Shown here piece by piece: positions 1-12,295 of a DNA stretch of 64,000 nucleotides. Location of the stretch: NCBI GenBank assembly GCA_026120185.1, contig JANUWF010001220.1, positions 1,054,001-1,118,000 on the forward strand. Reading direction: 5' to 3'. Position 1 is the first letter of the stretch. Each line of letters opens with the position of its first letter. The DNA comes from Voacanga thouarsii. Lineage: Eukaryota > Streptophyta > Magnoliopsida > Gentianales > Apocynaceae. The notes beneath the pieces are model-generated. The model was not told the origin of the DNA and did not search any database. It saw nothing but the letters and a program-made list of their open reading frames with translations. The position numbers were made by a program, and so were the translations under genes.

Positions 1-1038
1 TGCAATACATTAGGTGTATAACATGACATAATTATATATACAAAATTATAATAAAATGCACTAATTGAGACATGTTATTAAAAATATTTCAATAAATTTG
101 TCAAAATACACCACCACATAAACACATAAAGAAAAATTTAAAAATAAAAAAAAATTAAAACCCTATTTTGTTGTAAAACCCTCGCAAATTAGGGTTTTGA
201 GATTTTCTATAAATTTTTTCATTTATTTATTTTTTAATTAAAAATATTGGCCGTCCCAAAATCCGTCGTAAAACCCTCGCAAATTGCGAGGGCTTTGCGA
301 TGGATATTCATTCTTTTAAATTATTTTTTTAAAAAAATAATCTACCATCGCAAAATCCTCGCAATTTGCGAGGGTTTATAATCCGTCTCAAAACCCTCGC
401 AAATTGCGACGACTTTGCGATGCACATTCAAAAATTTTTAAATTTTTTTTTTTTAATCATCGGCCGTTTGCGAGGGTTTTGCGATGGACTTTCAAAAATT
501 TTAAAAATATTTTTTAAAAAAATAATTAGTCGTCGCAAAACCCTCGCAATTTAAGAGGGTTTATGGGCCATCGCAAAACCCTCTCAAATTGCGAGGACTT
601 TGCGATGGACGTTCAAAAATTTTAAAAATATTTTTTTAAAAAATAATTTGTCGTCGCAAAACCCTCGCAAATTGCGAGGGTTTTGCGATGGACGTTCTAA
701 AAATTTTTTAAAAAATATTTTTTAAAAAAATAATTAGCCGTCGCAAAACCATCACAAATTACGAGGGTTTATTGGCCGTCGCAAATTGCGAGGGTTTTGC
801 GATGGACGTTCAAAAAATTTTTAAAAAATATTTTTTAAAAATAAATGGCCGTCGCAAAACCCTCGCAAATAGCGACGATTTTGCTACGAATTGCGACGGG
901 TATTTTGGTCGTCGCAAATTGCGACAGTGTTGGTCAACCCGCGACTTATTTGAAAATCGTCGCAAATTAGTCGCTATTAGCGACGGTATTGAAGCCGTCG
1001 CAAAAAATTCTTCACAAATCGCGATTTTTCCTGTAGTG
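1..1038. mobile_element. CACTA (En/Spm) transposon, one terminal part
   Basis: The right edge reads TTTTTCCTGTAGTG; its reverse complement CACTACAGGAAAAA is the classic terminal inverted repeat of plant CACTA elements. Everything to the left is a subterminal array of repeated CGTCGCAAA-type motifs, as expected just inside a CACTA end. The other end and any transposase lie outside the window, so autonomy and the 3-bp target duplication (right flank GTC) cannot be tested. No coding region is seen; the open frames here are by-products of the repeats. Confidence 0.8.
240..1010. repeat. Subterminal tandem repeats of the CACTA end
   Basis: The motif GCGATGGACGTTC or a close variant recurs near positions 297, 417, 481, 602, 686 and 799, separated by A/T-rich spacers of AAAAATTTTTAAAAA type. 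Between them lies CCTCGCAAATTGCGAGG, two 8-nt inverted arms around one central A. Spacings of roughly 64, 84 and 113-121 suggest two interleaved unit lengths. In CACTA elements such subterminal motifs are binding sites for the element's own TnpA-like protein; that role is inferred here. Confidence 0.8.
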
Positions 1039-1775
1039 GTCGTATCTATAAACACCTCCTTTGAAATCGCCATTGTATCTCTCCAGACAAGGAAGAGTCT
1101 AGCCCACCATAATTGAATAGCTAAAAACAAGGAGTGACAAAATTCATAGTTTAACATGTTTTAGGGATTTAGTGTGAGGAAGTTGATAAAGCCCACAAAG
1201 CTAAATGTCTTTTGTCAAAGAATAAGTGAACTAGTCGAAGTCGAGGTAAATGTGATGTCTTTTTCTCAGAGAATGCTATTCGTTATTGTTTTTTCATGTT
1301 TGGCTAGCATGTGCCACAATATTTGTACTGTTACCTATTCCTTAAACCATATTTGTTATTTGTTTACAAAAATTCCTGTCTTTTTCTTCACGGATTACCC
1401 AAAGTGCTTTGGCAACATATACATTATTGTATATGCTTGGTCTTTATCTGAGTTATCTGAGTTGAAAAGTTTATGGCCTCCATTGACTAGCAACTTCATG
1501 TGTAATAATTTATTATTATTTTGTGACTGGATATCGCTTTAATATTAATTAATAATTAATTTGTTTAAATAAAATTAATATTTTGTAACTGTTTCTTTAG
1601 GTCCTGATCAATTTGATCTAAATTTCCAAGGGGACCAAAATGATTATATTGAGGAATCAAAAATCTAGTAACTTAACTATCACATCAGGAATGTTAGACT
1701 AAAAAATGTTTGAGTACTATTTTGAGTAAGCTTTGGAAATACCCTATTGTAAATTTTCCCTTGATTTGCAACCTA
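1039..1775. other. Spacer between CACTA end and ULP1 relic
   Basis: AT-rich sequence with one open stretch of 122 codons (1174-1542, plus) that I do not recognise. It could belong to the 5' part of the Mutator-like element, but no terminal inverted repeat was found here. Confidence 0.3.
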
Positions 1776-2566
1776 ATTATATTGCTTAATGAACAATTAA
1801 CCCTTATCAGATTGATTTGGAGAGGCCTGCCTAATAAGAAGAAAGACTCCTCTGTGCACGTAGACTCGTTGTTGTTTAGCATTTATACAACACTTGACAA
1901 GGAGAAAGTCTTACAACAGATTGGGAAAAGAGACATTTTCTCAAAGCAATACATGTTTGTCCCAATCGTGATATGGTTTGTTTTTTATTTCAATGAAAAC
2001 ATTCTCCATGTAACACATGTTAAATAATGATATATTTAATGCTAATGCTGTTATGTTTTTTTTTTTTTAAGGGGACATTGGCGACTTCTAATTTTATGTG
2101 AATTTAATGAAGAAAATTCAGATTTAAAGAGTCCTTCTATGGTATTATTGGACTCATTATAATCCACAAAAGACAGCATCGAGCCACATGTTAGAAAGTA
2201 ATATCTTGAATCAATATTAGATAGAAAGTAATGAGTTGAATACAAATTAATCATTCCACTAATAATATTGCAGTCTATGAACAGATTTGTACTGCAAGTG
2301 GAAGGACTGTCTTTGATACATGGTTAAAAAAATTCCACTGTTGGTTCCAATAATAAGTTACTTCATCTTGTTGCTTTCTTGAACTATTCATATGCAAAGT
2401 TCATTTGATGTATGTTGGTGTTGAACTAAATATGGAGATAATTGTTTAATATGTTCCTCAACAAACAGGAGGTGAAGACTGCGGATTTTATGTCTTATAC
2501 TATGCCAATTTGTTTATGATTAGTACTCCTACAAGGTTTAGTATTGATGATGGTTACCCTTATTTT
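1776..2566 (+). pseudogene. ULP1-type (C48) SUMO-protease-like relic, probably transposon-borne
   Basis: Three exon-like pieces on one strand spell the ULP1 peptidase core in order. The first (to about 1976) ends in RDIFSKQYMFVPIVIW, the block before the catalytic His. The second (from about 2071) gives HWRLLILCEFNE and then LLDSL, carrying the His and Asp of the triad. The third (2451-2566) gives VPQQTGGEDCGFYVLYYA, with the oxyanion Gln and catalytic Cys. A stop codon directly follows LLDSL and another lies about 45 nt on, so it is not functional as read. ULP1 domains are often carried by plant Mutator-like (Kaonashi) and CACTA elements. It lies beyond the CACTA end and just upstream of a Mutator transposase on the same strand, so I assign it to the latter. 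Confidence 0.75.
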
Positions 2567-2625
2567 GTAAGTATCTCAATTGAATCCTTTTAGGAAAGAT
2601 TGCTTGATGAATTCCATGTGGATCT

Positions 2626-2742
2626 GATTGTATGTGCAAAGTATATAGGGTGTCCTTAAACACTCTGTGTTTAGCGACGATAATTTACCATCGAAGCCTA
2701 CGTATGACACACAAATATTTCTGATCTTGATAAATTTGTATA

Positions 2743-2782
<40 letters not shown>

Positions 2783-2889
2783 TATATGTGCAAAGTATAC
2801 AGGGTGTCCCTAAGCACTCTGTGTTTAACGACGATGGATTATCGTTAGAAGTCCACGTATGATGCACAAATATTTTTAATCTTGATAAA

Positions 2890-2934
<45 letters not shown>

Positions 2935-2945
2935 GTGTGTGTGTT
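2626..2945. repeat. 154-bp tandem duplication with two (GT)n tracts
   Basis: The segment starting TATGTGCAAAGTATA occurs near 2631 and again near 2785, each copy ending in a GT microsatellite (about 2749-2779 and 2893-2944). Both copies contain a GTGTCC...ACTCTGTGTTTA block. It lies between the ULP1 relic and the transposase. Confidence 0.8.
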
Positions 2946-4685
2946 TTGTAACTAATTTCATAACTGCCACTTTGTTGAAGATGAGAAGAGACTAGTTTAG
3001 TGAAGAGAAATTCAATAAATTTAGATAACGTTTGTGCTCATCTATTGAAGTTGTTCCAGCTAATATGGGTGAATTAACTCAAGACTCAATTAACTTGGGT
3101 AATGACATTACCGAAGCTCCAACAATGGATATTGAGGGCATTTTCATCAATAATAGCAAGCCTCCAGCAACAAGCAGTGATACGATGTTGGTTGAAGCAT
3201 TAGAGTGCTTGGATGAAAAGTTATGTGGTACAGCTTCAAATATGCAGTTATTAGCTGATGTAGATGACTTAACATCCAAATTTGTAGAAAAAGAGTAGAC
3301 TGTGAATGACCAACAGGATGAGCAGTTGGAAGAAACTCACATTCCAACTAAGGATGAGCAGAATGTAAGAGGTGAAGATGTTGACGAATTTGATGCAGAT
3401 GAACAATTTTTGGACTTTGATTATGATCTTTCTGATGAGGAAAATGAGGAGTTAATTAAACAGATTATTAATGATGGGATGGCAGATTTTGAGAAAAATA
3501 TCAAAGACAGCTTGTTTTGCCTACACAGGGGGAAGTAGAGCTGACTCAACAACACGATTAGGTGGAAACACAAGTTTCCAGATCAACTGATGCATCATCT
3601 TCAAGATCTAGTAATATTCAGCAACCTGGTATCAAACCAGACAAGAGAAGACGTCTACGTGGGGCCCAGAAAGTATATTTATTGAATCCAAATGAGTGGG
3701 ATGTAGAACAAAGGGAATCTAGCAAAGTTTTTGAACAATTGCATTATTCCAGTGATGGCAGTGATGATTCAGACAAGGTGTACTTCAAACCACTGAATGA
3801 GGAAGAGGTTATGGAGGACTATATTGACTAGTGGCCAGTATTCAATGCAGGAAAAGATATGGAGGACCCTCAGTTTGAAGAAGGTTTAATTTTTAAGACA
3901 AAGAGAGAATTAAAAAGTGTTATCATCCATCATAGGGTCAAATAGGGTAGGAGAATTGTTTTCAAGAAAAATGACAAGGTTAGAGTGAGGGTTGTTTGCA
4001 AGGGAAAAAACTATGATTGGCTGTTATACGCAGATAGGGTGGAAGAAACTTCAAGTTTCCAAATCTGAACACTGCAGTCCAAGCATTCATGTGCAAGATC
4101 TACACACCATACCCTTGCTTCTGCAAGGTTTATTGCAATAAAATATATTGATGATTTTAGAAGTGAACAGGGTGTAAATCCAGTTGAATTTCAAGAAAAA
4201 GTGCATAAACAGATGAATCTGAACATTTCAAGACACAAGGTTTACAAAGTTAATGCAGAAGCTAAGTTGATGATTGAAGGAAAATTTAAGGACCAATACA
4301 AGTTGCTAAATGATTACTGCAAGGAAATTAGAAGAAATAACTCAAGCAGTGCCATTTATATTGACGTTAATGGGGTTATGCAAACAGGTGAAAGAGTTTT
4401 TAGAAGAATCTACCTGTACTTGGCAGCATTAAGGGAGGGTTTTCTAAGAGGCTATAGAAGGCTGGTTGGACTGGATGGGACTTTTTTGAAAGGTCTTCAT
4501 CTTGGAATTTTGTTGACTGTTGTTGGCGTTGATGCAAACAACGGCATTTATCTCATTGCTTATGCCGTTGTAGAGGTTGAAACCAGCTCATCTTGGACTT
4601 GGTTCATAAAAGGGCTTATTGAAGATTTGAACATACATAAACAGGAGGATTGGTGCTTCATATCTAATAGACAAAAGGTACTTTG

Positions 4686-6648
4686 TGTTGGAATATATGC
4701 CCAAAATATAATATGTATTTTTATATTTTAAAAATTAATAAAAGTTTCATTCATTAATGATTGTTTGTTTACATATATTCGCACATTAAAGGTCTAAGTG
4801 TGTTGTAAGTAATCTACGTAATTGGAATGTACTTTCACAGTAAGGTGTAGATTATGGGTTACTAACACGTAAACAAAAAATTGTTCTTAATCGATTGATG
4901 AAGCTGGATACTTTATTAAGGTTTAGATCATTGCACTATAGTTTCTAAATGGAGAATGGTTTACCTTTACCCAGTGAGTAGTCCATTCATACCAATAGTA
5001 TAAATGTATTTGGAATACGTAGAATTGGACCATACAATAATAATCTTTATCAAAGAACTAAAATAAATAAAGATTGATTTATTGCAACTACTACATGGAC
5101 GAGTATCCTAGAACTTAAGTGCAAGTTGGTAGTCTGGTGAAGTTGGATTTGTATACTTTGATATATGTTTAGTGAAGTCTTATCGCAAGGCCAACAATTT
5201 TGTACGTTGGGTGTATGAGTCTAGTTAATTAAGACGGATTTATACAATAGAGTTTCTATACTCCATTACGTGAAAAAATCACCCATTTATGATTGTCCGA
5301 AATAATCTAGTAATCCAAGTGTCTGGGAAACATAACTAAGAATGTACACTTTTGGGTAACTCCCTGTGATAAGTGGATACATACTGAAAATCGTGGATTA
5401 TCAAACTGTCTATCAAAAGATGGTAAATGTTATTGAGACAGGTGTTGTATTATTTTCCTATCTTAATGACGGGTGTTACGTAGAGGGGTATTTTTGTTAT
5501 TACACTAGTAGGTCGGAGACACTGCACTTGCAATATTATTCTCGAGATCAATATTTTCATATGGTGATAAATGAAATATTTAAAATGATTAAAATACCGC
5601 TATTTGTTAATATGGGTGTTTTGGTCATTTTAGTAGCCAAGAATAATATGTTTTTTGGTTCCCAGAGTAGCTCAAATAACCTTAATAAATTTATTTATTA
5701 TATGGCCTTATTGGGTAAATTTATTATTGGAAGTATTATTCTAGGAGTCCAATTAATTATTTATTTAGATTAGAATAATTAATTGAGTCAATTTAATTAA
5801 TTAGTTTATTAATTAATTATCTTGAGTAATTTTATATATTAGGACCAAGTAGTTTAATTAATTAATAAAATAACTAATTTAATTAATTAATTTATCTTGG
5901 GTAATTTTTTAATTGGACCTAAGTGGTTTAATTAATTAACAAAAAAGCTAATTGAATTATTTAGTTTATTAATTAATTATCTTGGGTAATTTTATATTGT
6001 GCCCAAGTGGATTAATTAATTAGAGACCTATTTAATTAGTCATTAGACTAATTAATATTACATGGCCCATCAGGGTTTGATAAAGTCGCCATGTGGAAAA
6101 GAAAAGGAAAAGAAATAAAACAAGGAAAAAGAAATAGGAACCTAGCCGATTTTGGTTTTGTGAAGGAATAGAAAAGTTGTGATTTTCTTTTAAATAGGCA
6201 TCACGTGTGCCTTAAAAATGTTGACCGAAATTTTGTGGAAAAAAATAGCAGCTTTCCGTTTTCCTAAAGAACGAACTAAAGGCCACCGTTTTTCTTGTTA
6301 TGTGTTTTTCCTTTCGTTTTCTTAATCGTTCTTAGCTCTTCCATTTTATTCCAATTTTTTTTCACCCTAACTCTACTCTCACCAGTAGAGGTCTATAGTG
6401 GTTAGAGAATACTCTGGAAGGTTAAGAATTAGCAAACATGATATGTGTTTAATGCGAAGGAACCGACGGTTAGCTGGTATTCCTGTGGAATAAGTAGACG
6501 TTCCTATTTAACAAGTACCATCGAACCCGAATCCGACTCCAATTATTAAATTTAATAGCCTTAAAAGTAAATATTCCTAAACTTTGACTCGAAAACAATT
6601 TTAATTTGCTATCTTTCATTGCGTATTTAATTTTCCTGCGATCCTTCA
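4686..6648 (+). mobile_element. Copia-type solo LTR inside the transposase intron
   Basis: The piece begins TGTTGGAATATATGCCC, a common Copia LTR start, and ends in CA. It is flanked by CTTTG at 4681-4685 and 6649-6653, a 5-bp target duplication. A second CTTTG preceded by CA at 6704-6710 makes the right edge slightly uncertain, because a 20-bp stretch around it is duplicated. No internal retroelement genes are present. It sits between the donor after RQK and the acceptor at 6730. Confidence 0.65.
5786..6023. repeat. Imperfect tandem repeats rich in TTAATTAATTA
   Basis: The block CTTGRGTAATTTT...CCWAGTGG recurs at 5821, 5896 and 5981 (periods about 75 and 85), separated by TTAATTAATTA tracts. 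It lies inside the solo LTR and looks like internal LTR expansion. Confidence 0.75.
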
Positions 6649-6950
6649 CTTTGTTCTTGTTATTGTGGCTTGTTGAAGATATTCATCAAACAATTTGTGG
6701 ACTCACTTTGTTCTTGTTATTGTTTTTCAGGGATTGGAACAAGCAATTTCAAAACTACTACCCTATGTAGAACATAGACATTGTGTCAGGCATCTACACA
6801 ATAATTTCAAGAAAAAACACTCGAGAGATGCTTTGAAGAATATGATATGGAGATATGCAAATGCAACATACCCTAACAAATTTGAGAGTGAGATGCAATT
6901 GTTGAAGGAGTTTGATGAAGTTGCTTATGCTTGTTTGTGTAAGTATACAC

Positions 6951-8402
6951 TGTTGGGGATATGCCCTAGAGTCAATTTGTACTTATACAATTGTCATTAT
7001 GTTTTATATAATAATATGAGGCTTTCCTTTCCATGAATAGTGAATTTTGTTTTGTTGGTCATCAAGTACGTGACTTGATAGTAAAACCCTATAATGAATA
7101 CAATGACTATTCTAAAATCGTCTCTCGATCGATTATTATTATTGGAATAATAATAAATTAAGATTAGTATGTTTGTGACTTGATGGCTATGTTTTATCGG
7201 CCATGGATATTTGTGATATCGAGTCAAGACATAAATAAATGTTAGAGAACATTGTATTGGACATGACCCACTCGTGAGAGTACTTCATGGAATATGTCAT
7301 AAGTACTTTCTAGCCATAATAATATTGAAAGTCCTTCGACCTAAATTCATCATAGTTTCTTACTTGATAAATTCTATATTTTGACATTGTCTAAAGTTGT
7401 CTTTAACTAGATAATAAATTAGACTACTGTTGGATATAAAATAAATCAAGGAGAGGAATATGATTGATTGTGAAGGAATTTGTCCCTCTCAATTATGGGA
7501 GAGATATCCATGGGCCCCTTGATAAGTTAGACTCGTTAAAAATGCATGGTCGTGCTCAAATATATCAATCTAAGATATTGATATCATTTGTTTGAACAGA
7601 TCTACTATGAAATCAAGAAATAATTGATTAAGCTTAATAAGGATGACATGCTCCGTGCCTTATGCTTAATCTGGATATCGTGTGACAAAGGGACTAAATA
7701 TAAAATTATGGTTTGGTTCAAAGAGATCACCGATCTTCATTTAACCTGGATAGTTATAATGTTTTGCTAGAAACCGCTTATAACTTGTGGGCCATTTAAA
7801 TACGATTTAGGCACGCCACAGTGTTAAATGAACCTATAGGGTCACACAATAAGCGAACTTGTTAGGTTATTTTTCTCGTGACCAGAGTTCGATGAATCTG
7901 GATGATATCCGGATTATAAGAATCGACTCGGTAAAATAATTAGTTAAATTACCGAGATAATGGCGTAATCTTATCATATTAGTTTTAATTTAATTTGAAT
8001 TTAAATTAGAATATGATAAGATATGATTAGGGTTGGACTCTAAGAGGTTCGAGGGTTTTTTAAGAAAACCCTAGCCGTCTTTCGATAGTCCAATTTTTCG
8101 GTTGAGAACATTCGTGCCATTCTCTACCAGAGAAAGAAAAAAAACCTCTCAAACCCTAGGCGCTAGCACTCCCCGGGTATCGAGTGAGTTCGCGGTGTGT
8201 ATCCGTAGAGGACGTTCGCATACTGCAGCGTCCGGTGATTGTTCTGGTTGAACGTACAACAACAGCAACCGTAATCGAAGGATTTCGATTACAAGCAACC
8301 GGAGGTAACTCTTAATCGTTTACATCTTCTTAATCGTTTACTTGGGTCCTCGGGAGGGATTCGTAGATGTTTTCCGCGTTTAGGAGTCCACGAATCCCAA
8401 CA
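6951..8402 (+). mobile_element. Copia-type solo LTR inside the transposase coding region
   Basis: Starts TGTTGGGGATATGCCC and ends CGAATCCCAACA, with perfect 5-bp duplications TACAC at 6946-6950 and 8403-8407. Removing it rejoins the transposase frame from AYACLCKYT into SRSHF, so the LTR landed in an exon. Length 1452 bp with no internal genes, so it is a solo LTR left by LTR-LTR recombination. Its CCTATAGGGTCACAC block matches a block in the solo LTR at 50730-52547. Confidence 0.88.
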
Positions 8403-9600
8403 TACACACCCTAGACATTAGAGTAGATCCCACTTCTAGACACTAACCAAGTGTGATGTATTGTTAAATAACCACAGCGAGACATTCAATAGGTAAATAT
8501 TGAATGCAAGGTCCGAACTCATACTTGGTCTGCTTAAAAAAGTACATGTGTACTTGATGTTAAGACTTCAATCAAGAAGGTCGAGGGTTCAAAGGCAAAA
8601 GGGCAAGATCTACCCAAGGATTAAAAAGATACTTGAAAAGTTGGTTGAGGAGTCCGCACATTGTATTGCTCCATACACTGGTGGTTACAAGTTCCAAGTT
8701 AAGGAGACCACAACTTCAGAGCAATTTTCAATTGACACAAAGAAGAGAAGTTGCACCTGCAAGAGATGGGAACTTTCTGGTATCCATTGCACACATGGTA
8801 TTTCAACTATTGGGTATGAAGGTAATGACCCAGAAGACTATGTTGATGGTTGTTATAACATTGATTCATTAAGAAAGGCTAATGAGCCAGTCATAAATCA
8901 TTGCAATGAACCAAAAAATTGGCCACCAAGCATATTACCAAAATTGAAGCCTCCTATGGCCCTAAAGCTTCCTAGTATACCTAAAAAGAAGAAAAAGTTA
9001 GAAGAATAGGAGAAGGCTTATAAATTTACAACCACTGGTGCAAGAATGCTTTCAAGAGCTGGTTTTGGGACAATAAAGTGTAGGTATTGTAGTTCTTCTG
9101 GTCATAATGACAGCAAGTGCCCACAAAAAAACAAGGAAAAGAACAATGTTGATAAAGACATGAAAAAGAACAATGCTAATAAAGATGGTGTGGCCCAACA
9201 CAACCAATATGCCTGAAACTTGAATAAGTGTGGCAGATGTGGAAAGTTAGCCCATAATAGAAGGTCTTGTAATGGTGAACTCCCACTACAAATACATAAA
9301 GGTTCACATGACAATGAAGTAGCAATGGAACCTATTCCAGATGCAAAAAGTTATTGGACATGTTACTCAGTTTTGAAGGTAATTTGCTGACTTTATACTA
9401 AATTTCACCATTATTTTCTATTACCCTCGATGCTCACTTTTCATTATTTTCTATTTCCATTTAAACATCTTACAGGAAATAAGGGGACAACAATAAAGGG
9501 GAATTGGAGGTTATAATTCATATTTTGGGTTGTTAAAGGATAGCAACAAAGGGAAATTGAAGATTAAAGTTCATATTTTGGGTTATGATGATAGTGTGTG

Positions 9601-10495
9601 TATATACGTTGACTGAAAGTTCAGATTTGTAGTGATACTAGTGTGGATATGTTAACCGGGGTGATTTTGGAAGTAGTAAAGTTTTTTGAGTTGCTTATTA
9701 TCTATATGTAGCAGCTATTGACTTCAAGTTTTATGTTGGCTAATGGACATGTTACTTACGGGACTTAGAGTCCTTATGTTTTGGCCAATGGATATTTTAT
9801 GTTTTGGCTAATGGGTATGTTACTACTGGATTCTTTATTTTTGAGTGTTTCATGGTTTTAGTGGTATTATTGCTAGATTATGTATAGACATAGCTGTTCC
9901 ATGGTATTCATTTTTTGGTTTTTGTACAAAAGATTTGAGGAAAGAAGATCTATTTGTTGTCTGTATTGTTTTTTGTACTTAGATCCTTCTTCCAAATGTG
10001 GCATACTATGTCAGCTATGATTTCAGGCATTAGGATCAGCCTGGAAATGTGCAAGCATGTGAAGGAATTTCCAACGGCGAGTGGGATCAAATATAGTTTG
10101 TTTCATACCAACTGAGTGAAACTTTTGGATTGTTTTAGAAGCAAAATTACACTTTCTTTTGCTTTATCTGGTTTTAGTAGTATTATTGTTGGATTCTGTA
10201 TTGACATTTATGTGAAGCTGATGATGGTTACACAATACAGACAAAATACTATAGATATCAACATTTATATACATTCAAAATGAGCAACACAAAAAGTTAG
10301 CATTTAAGCATTACCCAAAAAACAAAAACAAATAAGATGGAGAGTGATGTTTTTAAGATTATAATGAACATATTGAAAAGCAAAATGCTATACTAGAATT
10401 GCAGAATTACATGTCTGAATTCATCTAAAACACATACAAAAATCCCCAACAAGGCACATTGACATCTTCAGACTAATTTTGGGATCCAAACACCA
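9601..10495. other. Non-coding tail of the Mutator-like region
   Basis: AT-rich, with short internal near-repeats such as GGCTAATGG and TTTTGGCTAATGG around 9735-9830. No gene or clear terminal inverted repeat was recognised. Confidence 0.3.
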
Positions 10496-11040
10496 TTATG
10501 AAGTGTAGAACTTCCGCCCAAATATTATTAGCAGCACAATGCAAGAAAGGATCCTCAATGCCTTCTTCCTGCGAGAAACTTTCTCCTTTCTCATCAGGGC
10601 ATTGCTTTCCTCTTCAAACCTTCTAATCCTCCTTAATAATCATAGAATCACCACCTTAGACCTGTCGCATATTTCTGAATCAAGCCAAACACAAAACCGA
10701 CAGCCACCCTTTGCCTACATCGAAGGAAGCCAAGAAAAAAAAACCAAAAAAAAGGCTAAACAATAATTTTTTTCAATCTAATAATAGTAGATAGCTCGAA
10801 AATGCCTAAGATAGCTCGAACCTGAGGTAGCTGGCACCGAATGAATCACCTTCTGAGATTTGCATCTATCCAAGAAGTTAACAATATTGCTGGTCTTTTA
10901 CAATAGCAATTGGAAAAAAGGATTTGAATTGAAGCCTCTCTTTTGCACAACCGAAGACATTGAAGACATGTTCTCGTGCTCAACTGAAGTGAAGTGAAGT
11001 GCCGACTGAACTCTTGTGAGGAGAGCAAACAAATATCCAT
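10496..11040 (-). pseudogene. GRF-type zinc-finger protein relic
   Basis: From an ATG at 11040 the frame runs to CYCKRPAILLTSW followed by DANLRR. This fits the GRF zinc-finger pattern C-x-C-G-x-P-A...TSW...N-x-G-R-R-F...C; a stop and frame slip precede the expected RRF-C part (FIRCQLP in the next frame). Further down the same strand comes a charged stretch EEESNALMRKEKVSRRKKA and then a hydrophobic segment ILSCIVLLIIFG before a stop at 10496. That is the usual layout of small plant GRF proteins: finger, coiled coil, membrane tail. An in-frame TGA separates the two halves. Such genes are common around Mutator-like elements. What it binds is unknown. Confidence 0.55.
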
Positions 11041-12295
11041 GAGTGGAAAAGTGAAGTGTCAAAAAAGCCCTTAATATTTGACGATAGAATTGACGATAAC
11101 AGTCAAAAAGACCTTTTCAGTTAAAAAAATATATATATAGTTAAGGGACCAGTTAGGTGAAAATAAAGAAAATGGATCTAACCTTCCAAAACAAAAAAAA
11201 AAAAAAAAGGTAAAGGACTAAATTGGCTAATTTTTTAATTTTACCTTTTCCTTAATTTTTTTTTTAAATTTGTAACATTATGTGTTACTGTTTTTTCTAT
11301 GATTTTACCCCTCAAATCAAAAGTCTTGTTTCCATTCATGGAAAACTAAAGTTTACTTTTTTGTTTTTCAATCAATATATATACATGAACGTAGAAGCCA
11401 AAATTACTCAAAATAAAGATATAGAAAGTAATGGATATATATTATGTGCTAGCATTGAAATCGGAACCATTAAAAAAAATGAACTTCTATCAATTGAAAC
11501 ACTATATTAGTTCGAAATGATTATTTCTTGACAATGACCATCTCCAAGTTATGAGCACAATACCAAATAATTGCTTAACTAATGTCTTCCCAACTTCCCC
11601 CCCCCCGGCGCTAACTAATATTCCTTTTCAAAATGTAATAAATATTTTTTAGTTAAAAACTTAAAAAATTTTCTTCATGACAAGTTTCTGCAAAAATTCT
11701 TTTATATTTGGAATAACTTGTACTAATTTTATCAATTTCTTTTTAAAAAAATTTGTAGAAGGGAAATTAGATTATATTATTATGCCAAATGGGAAATTGT
11801 TGAAATTGGTGTGGTAACATCCCTAATCCCTAATATGACAACATAGAGAGAACTAATACAACATATTCAGGCTTGGTATTTAAAAAAAAAAAAAATCCTT
11901 ATGTTGCCATACGCAACGCTACTCTTAGCTACAAGCGTAAAATATCACCTGCAAAATTTGCCAGTCGCCAACATGATTCTGCTTGCACTTCCAATCCCGT
12001 TGGAACATAGGATTGTTAGAATAAAATTAAACTTTATTAGTTGGAATCTTATCTTAACTCAAATAGTGTGACATTCTAATGATGTGAGGTGTGAATGATA
12101 TATAAAAATAAATCTAAGTATTTATTGTTAATTTAAAATATTAATTTTAGTCATAATTGATTGTAAGTGTTGTCAAATCTATTATTGTAATTTCGGTCTG
12201 CGGACAAAAAGCTTGACATATAGTCAATTCTTAATATTCAAATTCAATATTAACTAGCATTATAACAAAAATTATATTCTTACACCCTACCAATA

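Larger units (their letters stand above)
3032..9600 (+). pseudogene. Mutator-like (MuDR/MULE) transposase, disrupted
   Basis: The product of this type cuts and pastes the element. Visible in order: an acidic N-terminal region (3032-3830); a MuDR DNA-binding-like region (about 3880-4060); the MULE catalytic core (4201-4677, with LVGLDGTFLKG); an intron at RQK^GL whose acceptor is at 6730; core continuation GLEQAISKLLPYVEHRHC and NNFKKKH (6731-6950); then, after an inserted LTR, SRSHF and KCDVLLNNHSETFN (8415-8490). A SWIM finger follows, CTCKRWELSGIHCTH (about 8755-8799), then two CCHC knuckles (CRYCSSSGHNDSKC near 9080 and CGRCGKLAHNRRSC near 9230). A last exon may begin at 9476. Many stops (near 3298, 3538, 3831, 3943, 4066, 8430, 8442, 8487, 9007, 9215), at least one frameshift and two LTR insertions kill it. 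The usual SDRQK Asp reads SNRQK. Confidence 0.88.

Noticed and set aside
1174..1542. 122-codon plus-strand frame
   Set aside because: No recognisable domain; AT-rich and could be chance or a decayed part of the Mutator element.
2567..2640. Possible extra ULP1 exon after the Cys block
   Set aside because: The intervening GT...AG would be only 27 bp, too short for a plant intron, and the reading is ambiguous.
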